DNA from: an uncultured Bacteroidota bacterium
GTDB taxonomy: Bacteria; Bacteroidota; Bacteroidia; Chitinophagales; Chitinophagaceae
Direction: 5' to 3'
DNA length: 64,000 nt
Assembly (NCBI GenBank): GCA_903854725.1
Contig: CAINWZ010000094.1
Coordinates: forward strand, 1 to 64,000
Part shown: positions 31,643-41,203 of the stretch, piece after piece
Numbering within the stretch: position 1 is the first letter of the stretch
Layout of the letters: the number at the start of each line of letters is the position of its first letter
Position numbers and translations under genes: made by a program
The notes under the pieces: model-generated
Databases searched by the model: none
What the model was told of the DNA's origin: nothing
What the model saw: the letters and a program-made list of their open reading frames with translations, nothing else

Positions 31643-31882
31643 ATGTCTCAGTTTGAACCACCCATACATTGGAATGATCATGAAGATATCGCTCAAAAAT
31701 TATACGAAAAGTTTGGCGATGATTTTACGGAGTCTAAAATATATAGAGTTCGCTTTACCGATTTGTTAGATTGGGTATTGTCACTTCCTCATTTTGAGGG
31801 CAAAAAAGAGGAGTCAAGTGAGGGGCATTTGGAAATGATTCAAAGTGCTTGGGTTTACGAATGGCGTGATAATCAAAAATAA
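31643..31882 (+). CDS. iscX: Fe-S cluster assembly protein IscX
   Basis: HWNDHEDIAQKLYEKFGD... VRFTDLLDWVLSL... IQSAWVYEW matches the IscX/YfhJ pattern. Confidence 0.85.
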   Translation: MSQFEPPIHWNDHEDIAQKLYEKFGDDFTESKIYRVRFTDLLDWVLSLPHFEGKKEESSEGHLEMIQSAWVYEWRDNQK

Positions 31883-31912
31883 GCTTACTTTTATTGTCTA
31901 AATAAAGATGCC

Positions 31913-32428
31913 TTGTTAGCTACTTTCAAAAATATATCCTGTTTTGTATTTGATGTGGATGGTGTTTTAACCAATGGCAATTTATTGGTAATGCCCAATG
32001 GTTTAATGGCAAGAACCATGAATATAAAAGATGGGTATGCTATTCAGTTAGCTATTAAAAAAGGGTACAAGGTTTGGATTATTTCTGGAGGCAATTCTGA
32101 TGAAGTAAAAGAGCGTTTGCAAAAGCTAGGAGTTACAGAAGTGTTTATGAAAGTAGCTGATAAACGAGTGCTTTTGGAGGAGTTATCAATTTTACATGCT
32201 ATGCCCTTAGAGAAAATCTTGTACATGGGTGATGATATGCCCGATTATGAGGCAATGAAAATAACTGCCATAGCAGCTTGCCCCAATGATGCTGCCATAG
32301 ACATTAAAGCCATTTCCACTTATAAGGCTGTTGCAAAAGGCGGAGAAGGCTGTGCGAGAGAAGTAATTGAAAAAGTTTTAAAGTTGAATGATCATTGGGA
32401 TATAGAAGATCATATTCAGTCAAAATAA
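31913..32428 (+). CDS. kdsC: HAD-IIIA phosphatase, KdsC-like (KDO-8-phosphate phosphatase)
   Basis: FVFDVDGVLTNG, IISGGNSDEVKERLQKLGV, YMGDDMPDYEAM; TTG start. Confidence 0.85.
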   Translation: MLATFKNISCFVFDVDGVLTNGNLLVMPNGLMARTMNIKDGYAIQLAIKKGYKVWIISGGNSDEVKERLQKLGVTEVFMKVADKRVLLEELSILHAMPLEKILYMGDDMPDYEAMKITAIAACPNDAAIDIKAISTYKAVAKGGEGCAREVIEKVLKLNDHWDIEDHIQSK

Positions 32429-32437
32429 ATAGACAAT

Positions 32438-33373
32438 TTGAAATTATTGATTCACTTTTTAAGGTTGGTACGTTGGCCTAACTTACTTTTTATTGTATTG
32501 GCAGAATGTTTATTGCACTTTTGTATTTACAAACCTTTATTCCCACTTTCTGATAGTAGTGTTGATCTTCGTTTTTATTTTTTGCTCACAAGTAATATTT
32601 TAATTGCTTCTGCAGGGTATATGATTAATGATTATTTCGATGTCAATATTGATCAAGTCAATAAGCCAGACAAAGTTGTAGTAGGGGCATTTATAAGTAG
32701 GAGAATGGTAATTTTTTGGCATCTTATTTTTAGTGTGTTGGGTATGTATATCTCATCCATTGTTTTCCCTTTCCAAACGTATTGGCATATTCATATTACG
32801 AATCTATTTGCTATTTTATTGTTGTGGTTTTATAGCACTACTTTTAAAAAGAATTTTTTAGTAGGTAATATTATTATAGCAATACTTACTGCATGGTCAA
32901 TTGCGATAGTGTATTTTTCTAAGTTCACGATTCAAGAAATCATGCACCCGCAAGTTACTAATGGAGCGGTCTTAAAATTTGCGAAGCTTACTTTGCTCTA
33001 CAGCGCCTTTGCTTTCATTCTGACTTTAGTAAGAGAGGCATTGAAAGATATGGAGGATATGGAAGGTGATCAAAGATATGGTTGCCAGACCATGCCTATT
33101 GTGTGGGGGTTAAAACCTACCAAAGTGTATTTAGCTGTTTGGATTATCGTTGTAATGGCCATGTTATTAATTATTCAATTATATGTAATACCTTTTGGTT
33201 GGTGGTATACTGTTTTATATTGTGTTGGATTCATTATTGGCCCTTTGGCGATGGTATTATTTACATTGCCAAAAGCATTTACACATAGCCATTTCACGAA
33301 ATTGAGTGCCTATATAAAATTTTCAATGTTGGCAGGCATTCTTTCTATTGTGTTTTTCTATTTTTTATTTTAA
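32438..33373 (+). CDS. UbiA family prenyltransferase (geranylgeranylglycerol-phosphate geranylgeranyltransferase-like)
   Basis: NDYFDVNIDQVNKPDK and KDMEDMEGDQRYGCQTMPI Asp-rich motifs; multi-TM. Confidence 0.87.
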   Translation: MKLLIHFLRLVRWPNLLFIVLAECLLHFCIYKPLFPLSDSSVDLRFYFLLTSNILIASAGYMINDYFDVNIDQVNKPDKVVVGAFISRRMVIFWHLIFSVLGMYISSIVFPFQTYWHIHITNLFAILLLWFYSTTFKKNFLVGNIIIAILTAWSIAIVYFSKFTIQEIMHPQVTNGAVLKFAKLTLLYSAFAFILTLVREALKDMEDMEGDQRYGCQTMPIVWGLKPTKVYLAVWIIVVMAMLLIIQLYVIPFGWWYTVLYCVGFIIGPLAMVLFTLPKAFTHSHFTKLSAYIKFSMLAGILSIVFFYFLF

Positions 33374-33391
33374 TTCTTACTCGATATTTTC

Positions 33392-33976
33392 ATGCAGCAA
33401 TTTATTTTAGCTTCTCAATCACCAAGGCGTAAAACATTGTTAGAATGGGCCGAACTTCCGTTTCAGGTAATTGTTTCTGCTTCTGACGAAGCATATCCTG
33501 AAAGTATGCCAATAGAAGAAGTGCCTGTTTATATTGCTAAAAATAAAGCCCTGGCAGTAAAGGAAATGATAAAAAGCCAGCCTGCATTAGGTAGCCCATG
33601 TATTATTGCAGCGGACACCGTGGTGGTATTACATGAAACTATTATTGGCAAGCCTACTAATAGAGAAGAGGCTATTATTTCTTTACAACAATTGTCTGGT
33701 CAAATTCATAAAGTAATTACGGGTGTTGCATTATTATATCAAGACAAAGAGAGTACATTTAGTGAAATAACTTTAGTAGAATTTCATGAATTAACGAATG
33801 CGCAAATTGAATTTTACGTAGATAAGTACCAACCCTATGATAAAGCAGGGGGCTATGCAATTCAAGAATGGATTGGGGTAGTAGGTATCAAAAATATTAC
33901 CGGTGATTTTTATAATGTCATGGGACTTCCAGTAAGTAAGTTGATGCAAAAAATAAAGCAACTAGGTATTAATTAA
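33392..33976 (+). CDS. maf: Maf family nucleotide pyrophosphatase
   Basis: ILASQSPRRKTLLEWAEL; AADTVVVL; YDKAGGYAIQEW. Confidence 0.95.
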   Translation: MQQFILASQSPRRKTLLEWAELPFQVIVSASDEAYPESMPIEEVPVYIAKNKALAVKEMIKSQPALGSPCIIAADTVVVLHETIIGKPTNREEAIISLQQLSGQIHKVITGVALLYQDKESTFSEITLVEFHELTNAQIEFYVDKYQPYDKAGGYAIQEWIGVVGIKNITGDFYNVMGLPVSKLMQKIKQLGIN

Positions 33977-34010
33977 TTGCTTTATTTTTTTAGGTTCAAT
34001 TTTTTTATTT

Positions 34011-34418
34011 TTATTGCCAATTAAATGCAATATCTAATTCCACCTCTGGATGTAAACTTCTTTCAACCGGACAGGTTCTCGCTACTCTTTCTAATATTTC
34101 TTTTGTTTTATCATCAAGATGTAATCCTGATGGCATGGTTACATGTGCAATAATTTTACCAATTCTTCTTGGATCTGATACCATTATTTTAGTGACTTCT
34201 ACTTTGGCACCATCTAAGGCAATTGACATGGTTTCTGCTTTAATGCCCATGGTGGTAATCATACAAGCACCTAATCCTGTTGCAATTAAATCGGTGGGTG
34301 AAAATCTTTCGCCTTTTCCTTTATTATCGGTTGGTGCATCGGTTTCAATAGCAGAACCACTTTGCAAGTGCAAGCAAGTAGTTCGTAAGTTGGATTCGTA
34401 AGTAACAGTAGCTGTCAT
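34011..34418 (-). CDS. OsmC family peroxiredoxin-like protein
   Basis: FSPTDLIATGLGACMITTMGIKA; ARTCPVERSLHPEVEL. Confidence 0.92.
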   Translation of the reverse strand: MTATVTYESNLRTTCLHLQSGSAIETDAPTDNKGKGERFSPTDLIATGLGACMITTMGIKAETMSIALDGAKVEVTKIMVSDPRRIGKIIAHVTMPSGLHLDDKTKEILERVARTCPVERSLHPEVELDIAFNWQ

Positions 34419-34439
34419 AGTATTATTTTATGGTAAATT

Positions 34440-35708
34440 TTATGAATGAATTTGTATGAGTGCTTTATCTTGAAGCTTGCGAGTAAGCAAGCCAGTAACA
34501 AGTAAGGATATGATAAAATAAGCCATCATTATTTTGCTTAAAGGAGCAAAAAGTTTGTCAGCGCCAAACCAATCGCCCATCATTAAAAGAATAGTAAAAC
34601 CATAGAGGGCTTTGCAAATTTCCCATCCAAGCGCATATTTATTGCCATCCATAAAATCGGTTAAGGCAAAAATGTAAATAAAAATAAAGCCACCATAAAT
34701 AAAAATAGAAGGCACTCCAATGGCTGCAATATTGCCTAATAGATAGGCTACAATTATAAAAATGAAGACTATTTGTATCCAAGTCCATATATAAAAAGCG
34801 GTAGTTCTTTTAGGAGCGTATTTTTCAAAATGATAAACGTCTTCAATTTTAAATACTGGTTTTTTTGCTTCTACATCAGCTGGTCTCCAGCCGGTAGGCT
34901 TAAACCATATTTCAAATTTGTCTTTTATTTTATGGGCTTGCCAAGCATCTGTAATGAGCAGCCACATATGAATAAAATTTATTTTGATAGGATTCCAAGT
35001 TCTCATAGGTCGTGTAATACCATAGACAGGAATGATGTCAGCTCTTTCTTCTTGAAATGTTCCAAAGAGTTTGTCCCATATAATAAATATTTGAGACATA
35101 TTTTTATCCATATATTCTGGATTGAAAGCGTGATGCACTCTGTGGTGTGAAGGGGTTACTAAAATGTATTCTAAAAATCCCATTCTGTTTATATATCTAG
35201 TATGATACCAGAATTGCGCAAAAAATTGAATAGGAGTAACGGTGGCAATGACAATAGGTGAAATACCTAGTAAGGCTGCTGGCAATAAAAAAATGGAAAA
35301 TATTTTTACAAAAGAGGATATAGGTTGTCTTACAGCGCAAGCCAAATCAAATTCTTCACTGCTGTGATGAACGATATGACTATTCCAGAAAAAATTTATT
35401 TTATGATCTATGCGGTGTATCCAATAATGTGAAAAATCTAAAGCCACAAATGCAATGAGATAAGTATACCAAGTAGTGGGAATATGCGTAAGGGCTACAT
35501 GCGCTTCAATCCATTTATAACTTAAAATGGTAAAACTTAGTCCTAATACGTTTTTGGTAACCATGGTGATAGCCGAACTTAGGCTACTCACTGTATCCAT
35601 AGAATTTGTTTTTTCTTTTTTAACATACCAGCCATATAATTTTTCTAGAATAATTAACAAGAAAAATAGGGGCATTACTATTAACAAGATCTTTCCGTAT
35701 TTGTCCAT
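34440..35708 (-). CDS. Sterol desaturase / fatty-acid hydroxylase family protein
   Basis: HYWIHRIDHKINFFWNSHIVHHSSEEF, HHRVHHAFN His motifs; multi-TM. Confidence 0.92.
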   Translation of the reverse strand: MDKYGKILLIVMPLFFLLIILEKLYGWYVKKEKTNSMDTVSSLSSAITMVTKNVLGLSFTILSYKWIEAHVALTHIPTTWYTYLIAFVALDFSHYWIHRIDHKINFFWNSHIVHHSSEEFDLACAVRQPISSFVKIFSIFLLPAALLGISPIVIATVTPIQFFAQFWYHTRYINRMGFLEYILVTPSHHRVHHAFNPEYMDKNMSQIFIIWDKLFGTFQEERADIIPVYGITRPMRTWNPIKINFIHMWLLITDAWQAHKIKDKFEIWFKPTGWRPADVEAKKPVFKIEDVYHFEKYAPKRTTAFYIWTWIQIVFIFIIVAYLLGNIAAIGVPSIFIYGGFIFIYIFALTDFMDGNKYALGWEICKALYGFTILLMMGDWFGADKLFAPLSKIMMAYFIISLLVTGLLTRKLQDKALIQIHS

Positions 35709-35943
35709 AATGGTTTACATTTTAAAGTAGCTACAGGGGTTAATTTTAAGCTGCATGAAGATAAGGTTTAATATTTGTCATTTATGGAAGCTTGTTTATT
35801 TTTTGTCGACTCCATTTATAACATATAATATATTGCAAATCAAATAGTTATGGGCTTTTAGAGTTTCTATTGTACTAGTTAATTTAATATTTATTATTAA
35901 AGACAAGTCATGTATTTTTGTGGCTGATTATAGAGAAAGATTT

Positions 35944-36870
35944 ATGCAAGAATTACCTATTGTAAGCCCTGAAAAAGATACTAGAATAAAAAAGCCAGAT
36001 TGGTTAAGAGTTAAACTTCCTATCGGAGAAAGTTATAAGCATGTGCGTGGGTTAGTAGATACACATAAACTTCACACCATTTGTGAAAGCGGTAATTGCC
36101 CAAATATGGGAGAATGTTGGGGAGAAGGGACTGCTACTTTTATGATCCTTGGAAATATATGTACAAGAAGTTGTCAATTTTGTGCAGTGGCTACAGGACG
36201 TCCTAAGCCAGTGGAATGGGATGAACCACAACGTGTGGCAGAAGCTATATTACTTATGAAAGTAAAACATGCGGTGCTTACTAGTGTTGACAGAGATGAA
36301 TTAGCCGATGGTGGTTCTATTATTTGGTCAAATACCATAAAGGCCATTAAAGCATTAACGCCTGAAACAACTTTAGAAACTTTAATCCCAGATTTTAGAG
36401 GCATTCAAGAACAAATAGATCGAATTATTGAAGCAGCTCCTGAAGTAGTAAGCCATAATATGGAAACAGTGGAACGTATTACCCAAAAAGTAAGAGTGCA
36501 AGCAAAATATCGCAGAAGCTTAGGCGTATTAGAAGCTTTAAAGAAAGGGGGTATGCGAACTAAAACAGGCATTATGCTAGGTATCGGAGAACAAAAAGAA
36601 GAAGTGATCCAAACAATGAAAGACCTTGTGGCAGTGGGAACAGATGTGTTAACATTGGGTCAATATTTACAACCTACTAAAAAACATTTAGCGGTGCAAC
36701 GTTTTGTGCATCCAGACGAATTTGCAGAACTCAGACAGATAGGCTATGAGCTAGGTTTTGACTATGTAGAAAGCGGCCCCTTAGTAAGGTCTTCCTATCA
36801 TTCAGAAAAACATGTTATTGCAGGATGGGGAAGAAATAAATGGATGGAAGAATTGTCCATGAATAAATAA
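35944..36870 (+). CDS. lipA: Lipoyl synthase; start trimmed from ORF-track GTG 35920
   Basis: [36 protein letters not shown] (both Fe-S motifs). Confidence 0.96.
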   Translation: MQELPIVSPEKDTRIKKPDWLRVKLPIGESYKHVRGLVDTHKLHTICESGNCPNMGECWGEGTATFMILGNICTRSCQFCAVATGRPKPVEWDEPQRVAEAILLMKVKHAVLTSVDRDELADGGSIIWSNTIKAIKALTPETTLETLIPDFRGIQEQIDRIIEAAPEVVSHNMETVERITQKVRVQAKYRRSLGVLEALKKGGMRTKTGIMLGIGEQKEEVIQTMKDLVAVGTDVLTLGQYLQPTKKHLAVQRFVHPDEFAELRQIGYELGFDYVESGPLVRSSYHSEKHVIAGWGRNKWMEELSMNK

Positions 36871-36894
36871 TAGAAGAATATTTTATCCTTCTAT

Positions 36895-37845
36895 TTAATC
36901 CCACATTAAAGCACTTGCTCCTAATATAGCGGCATCCGATTCTTTTAAATGACTTACTAGTATTTTAATTTTATTTTGGAATACTTCAATTAAGTTAGCT
37001 TCCATGTGCTCACGCGTAGGCTTTAATATTAAATCACCTGCTTTTGTCAATCCGCCAAAAAGAATGATGGCTTCTGGACTGGAGAACATTACAAAGTTAG
37101 CCAATGAAATACCTAATATTCTTCCGGTATATTCAAATACTTCTTTAGCAACTTCATCGCCCGCTATGGCAGCTTCAAATACAGCTTTAGAATCTATGGT
37201 ATCAATAGGTGTATTTCTTAATAAACTGGGTCTATCAGTATTATTTAAAATTTCTACTGCAGATTTTGCAACACCAGTTGCTGATGCATAACTTTCTAAA
37301 GAGCCTTTTTTTCCAGTACCAGGATGTACGCGACCATCAGGTATAATAATAGTGTGACCTAATTCACCTGCCATTCCATCGTGTCCATATATTAATTCAC
37401 CATTGGCAACAATCCCACTTCCAACACCGGTGCCTAAGGCGATTAAAATAAAATCTTTCATTCCTTTGGCAGCACCATACGTCATTTCACCAACTGCTGC
37501 TGCATTAGCATCGTTGGTTAATTTTACAGGCAACTTAAATTTATCTTGAATTAATTTAGCCAATGGAATAATGCCTTTCCAAGGTAGGTTAGGAGCGTAT
37601 TCGATAGTACCCGTATATACATTGCCATTTGGGGCGCCCACACCAATACCTTTAATGCGACCAACACCACCTACTTTATCAATAAGGATCATTAATTTAT
37701 CATGTAGCTCATCTATATAAGCATGTATATCTGCATGTCCTCTTGTAGACATTGTTGCAGAAGACAATACATTTCCTAAATTATCAACGATACCAAATTT
37801 GGTGCCCGTCCCGCCTATATCCACACCCGCTACAAAAGAATCCAT
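36895..37845 (-). CDS. ROK family protein / glucokinase
   Basis: GVDIGGTGTKFGIVD; LTNDANAAAVGEMTYGAAKG; ALGTGVGSGIV. Confidence 0.92.
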   Translation of the reverse strand: MDSFVAGVDIGGTGTKFGIVDNLGNVLSSATMSTRGHADIHAYIDELHDKLMILIDKVGGVGRIKGIGVGAPNGNVYTGTIEYAPNLPWKGIIPLAKLIQDKFKLPVKLTNDANAAAVGEMTYGAAKGMKDFILIALGTGVGSGIVANGELIYGHDGMAGELGHTIIIPDGRVHPGTGKKGSLESYASATGVAKSAVEILNNTDRPSLLRNTPIDTIDSKAVFEAAIAGDEVAKEVFEYTGRILGISLANFVMFSSPEAIILFGGLTKAGDLILKPTREHMEANLIEVFQNKIKILVSHLKESDAAILGASALMWD

Positions 37846-37873
37846 GCTACTTTATTATTTAATTATTTATATA

Positions 37874-39562
37874 TTAATGACCTGCTACTGCTTCTGTTTC
37901 CTCGTAATTGATTCCTTGCTTCTTTAAAATTCCTTTTACTGAAATGGCAAATATTAATATATACGCAAAACAGAATACAGGCACCCAGAATGAATTGTGT
38001 ATGCCATATCCAGGAGTATCTAAATGTGCAGATTGTAAGAAGTCTGATAATTTACCTTGAATAGGAGGAATAATGCCACCACCTAATATCATCATAATTA
38101 AAAATGCAGCACCTTGTGTAGTATATTTTCCAATACCTGCAATAGATAATGCAAAGATAGAAGGCCACATAATAGAACAAGCAATACCACCTGTTAAGAA
38201 AGCATAAATAGCTAAATCTCCTTTAGTTAATACACCTATAAGCATTGAAATAACGCCAATCAAACTAAATATTAACAATGTTTTTGCTGGTTTATCTTGA
38301 CTAATAAAGAAAGCTACAATTTGTATAAAAACACAAACCACATACATATATAATGGGCTCATATCATATTGTGCAATACTATTAACACCAATAACAATTC
38401 CAAATGCGACTAATGGAACTATAACAGTTAAGATTTGTTTTGTTTTGCTTTTAAATTCAAAAGCAGAAATAGCACCAGTCCAACGACCAATCATCATACT
38501 GCCCCAATACATAGAGATATATGGTGCAATTTTAGAAGAAGGAATGCTTCCGAAATCTGCTTGTTTTAATAATTCCCCTAAGTTTGAGCCAATTGAAACT
38601 TCAGCGCCCACATACACAAATAAGGCAAGCATACCCAACACTAATTGCGGGTATTTCATGGCGCCCCATCCATTTTCATTTTTTTGCGCTTTGAAATTTG
38701 CATATAATAAACCCACTACTACTGTAGCTAATGCACCAAATAACCATTTTAAACGAGTGGTTTCTAATTCATGTTTGCCTGCATCGGTTAAAGTGGTAGG
38801 ATCAATTTTATAACTACTAAAAATAGGTACAAACATAATGACCAATACACCCGTCATAATTAATAAAAGAAATAATGCTTTATTAGCTGGTTCAATTTTT
38901 TCTTCGGAAATGCCAGGAGGTACTTTTTTCGAAAAATGGAACATGGCGGCAGCTGCTAAAAACAAAATTCCAACTGCTGTATATAATATCACAACTTTAC
39001 TTAAACTTAATGCAGCAATTTGATCATCTGTTATAGCGGCAGCACTTCCAAACAAAGCAAAGGCAACAACAATGGGCCCTATAGAGGTTCCAAAGGAGTT
39101 AATTCCACCTGCTAAGTTCACACGACTTGCACCTGTACTAGGATCACCTAATGCAATTGCAAATGGCTGCGCTGCTGTTTGTTGTAAAGAGAATCCTAAA
39201 GCAACAATAAATAAACCTACTAACATCCCTGTAAAGGTATTAGCGTTCACTGCTATAATCATAGCAGCAGCACCAATTGCTGAAAACAACAATCCATACA
39301 CAATACTTTTTTTATAACCCCATTTGCCTACCAAGTCTTTACCACCAAAAGCACCATATGCAAATAAGCCTAATGCGCCTATATAATAAGCTAGGTAAAA
39401 TGCAAAGTCAACCAGTTGACTCTGAAATTGGTCAAGGTTAAATTTATGTTTACAAAATGGAATAAAGACGCTATTGCTTGAAGCAATAAATCCCCAGAAA
39501 AAGAACACGACTACAAGTGTAGACAATGCACCAGAATTGGTTGGTTGTTTGGTTTGGCTCAT
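37874..39562 (-). CDS. MFS sugar transporter (FucP/GluP-like family)
   Basis: [71 protein letters not shown]. Confidence 0.88.
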   Translation of the reverse strand: MSQTKQPTNSGALSTLVVVFFFWGFIASSNSVFIPFCKHKFNLDQFQSQLVDFAFYLAYYIGALGLFAYGAFGGKDLVGKWGYKKSIVYGLLFSAIGAAAMIIAVNANTFTGMLVGLFIVALGFSLQQTAAQPFAIALGDPSTGASRVNLAGGINSFGTSIGPIVVAFALFGSAAAITDDQIAALSLSKVVILYTAVGILFLAAAAMFHFSKKVPPGISEEKIEPANKALFLLLIMTGVLVIMFVPIFSSYKIDPTTLTDAGKHELETTRLKWLFGALATVVVGLLYANFKAQKNENGWGAMKYPQLVLGMLALFVYVGAEVSIGSNLGELLKQADFGSIPSSKIAPYISMYWGSMMIGRWTGAISAFEFKSKTKQILTVIVPLVAFGIVIGVNSIAQYDMSPLYMYVVCVFIQIVAFFISQDKPAKTLLIFSLIGVISMLIGVLTKGDLAIYAFLTGGIACSIMWPSIFALSIAGIGKYTTQGAAFLIMMILGGGIIPPIQGKLSDFLQSAHLDTPGYGIHNSFWVPVFCFAYILIFAISVKGILKKQGINYEETEAVAGH

Positions 39563-39565
39563 AAC

Positions 39566-39624
39566 ATTCGTTAGTTTAATCGTTTATCGTTATTCAATCA
39601 AACGGTATTCGTTTAATCGATTCC
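39566..39624. promoter_or_regulatory. Operator-like repeats in the divergent MFS/glgA intergenic region
   Basis: ATTCGTTagtTTAATCG (39566-39582) and ATTCGTTTAATCG (39607-39619), imperfect inverted repeat TCAAACG-N5-CGTTTAA (39598-39616), CG-centred AATCGATT. Confidence 0.4.
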
Positions 39625-39755
39625 GTAAAATACTTAAAATTATAATTCAATGTATAAAAAGGCGAAAAATCTATCTACAAATTATTAGAATTAAGTGCTC
39701 AAAAACAAGGAGTTTTAAGCACAATGGAGTATATTGAATCAAATTAAAACGGCTC

Positions 39756-41168
39756 ATGGTGATTGTACATGTTAGTGCAGAATGTTACCCAATGGCTAAA
39801 GCTGGAGGACTTGGTGATGTGGTAGGGGCTTTGCCTAAATACCAAAATAAACAAGGAGATAAAGCTATGGTAGTTATGCCTATGTATCGAACCCCTTTTT
39901 TGGAACAAAATAAATGGGATGTTCACTATAAAGGCAATACCAATTTAGGCAATTGGTTTTTTGATTTTACAATCATTAAGGAATCTACAGGCAAGTTAGG
40001 CTATGATTTATACTTAGTCGATATCAATGGTTTATTAGACCGTCCTAAAATTTATGGCTATCCAGATGATATAGAAAGATTCATTGGATTTCAAGTAGCA
40101 GTAGTTAATTGGTTAAGTCAATGGACAGCACTTCCTTCCATTGTTCATTGTCATGATCATCAAGCGGGATTAATTCCATTCATGATGCAGTATTGCTTTG
40201 ATTATCAAAAATTGCAGTTTGTCAAAACGGTATTGAGTATTCACAATGCGCAATATCAGGGTGCGATGGGTTGGGATAAAAGTATGTTACTTCCAAGATG
40301 GGATACATCAAAGAAGGGATTATTGGAGTGGGGGGACGGAATTAATTCATTAGCGGCTGCTGTAAAATGTGCTTATAAAGTAACTACAGTGAGTCATAGT
40401 TATATGAAGCAACTTAGTATTCAATCCAATGGATTAGAATCTTTATTTCAAAAAGAACAAAATAAATGTGTGGGTATTTTAAATGGAATTGATAATGAAG
40501 TATGGAATCCAGCTACTGATAAAATGATTGCATTTAATTATACCCTTGCCACTGTAAATGAGGGGAAGCGGAAAAATAAAAACGCATTATGTGCAAAATA
40601 TAATTTAAATCCAGAAAAGCCATTGATTGTATTTATTGGTCGATTGGTGGGGGAAAAAGCAGCAGATATATTGCCAGGTTCCATTCAACATGCTTTAGAT
40701 AAAACAAATGGTGGGGCTAATTTTTTTATCATAGGAGCGGGTGATACGGCTACCGAGTCTGCATTGAATTATTTAGTACAATTGTATCCAGGCGATTATA
40801 ATACATTCATAGGATATGATGAAAAAGTGGGTCATGAGGCATATGCGAGTGCCGACTTTTTACTAATGCCAAGTAGAGTAGAGCCTTGTGGGTTAAATCA
40901 ATTATATGCATTGCGTTATGGAACCATTCCGATGGTAAGAGATACAGGGGGCTTGCATGATACGGTCGTGGATATGGGAGATGCAGGCGGTTTCGGAATA
41001 AAATTTTTACACGCAACAGAAGCCGATATTGTGTATTCCATTGAACGTGCCATAACTGTATACAAAGATAAAAAGCAAATGAATACGATGATCCAACATG
41101 CCATGCAGATTGATCATAGTTGGGAATCGGTTATAGCATCTTATAAAAAAGTGTATGAATCAATATGA
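39756..41168 (+). CDS. glgA: Glycogen synthase (GT5)
   Basis: MVIVHVSAECYPMAKAGGLGDVVGALP; HCHDHQAGLIPFMM; PSRVEPCGLNQLYALRYGTIPMVRDTGGL. Confidence 0.95.
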   Translation: MVIVHVSAECYPMAKAGGLGDVVGALPKYQNKQGDKAMVVMPMYRTPFLEQNKWDVHYKGNTNLGNWFFDFTIIKESTGKLGYDLYLVDINGLLDRPKIYGYPDDIERFIGFQVAVVNWLSQWTALPSIVHCHDHQAGLIPFMMQYCFDYQKLQFVKTVLSIHNAQYQGAMGWDKSMLLPRWDTSKKGLLEWGDGINSLAAAVKCAYKVTTVSHSYMKQLSIQSNGLESLFQKEQNKCVGILNGIDNEVWNPATDKMIAFNYTLATVNEGKRKNKNALCAKYNLNPEKPLIVFIGRLVGEKAADILPGSIQHALDKTNGGANFFIIGAGDTATESALNYLVQLYPGDYNTFIGYDEKVGHEAYASADFLLMPSRVEPCGLNQLYALRYGTIPMVRDTGGLHDTVVDMGDAGGFGIKFLHATEADIVYSIERAITVYKDKKQMNTMIQHAMQIDHSWESVIASYKKVYESI

Positions 41169-41203
41169 ATAGTAATATAGATAACAATATTAAATTTTAG
41201 TGT

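Noticed and set aside
34773-35150. 125-aa antisense ORF in the sterol desaturase gene
   Set aside because: Shadow ORF with Phe/Tyr/Ser-rich translation; no domain.
35883-35902. TTTAATA-ttta-TATTAAA palindrome upstream of lipA
   Set aside because: Pure A/T composition in an AT-rich intergenic region; expected by chance.
36869-36896. ATAGAAG...CTTCTAT inverted repeat between lipA and the ROK gene as a terminator
   Set aside because: AT-rich 7-bp stem with an 11-nt loop and no T-run. Possible bidirectional terminator, but too weak to list.
38445-39317. Chain of plus-strand ORFs antisense to the MFS transporter
   Set aside because: Antisense of hydrophobic coding sequence commonly yields long open frames; no family features.
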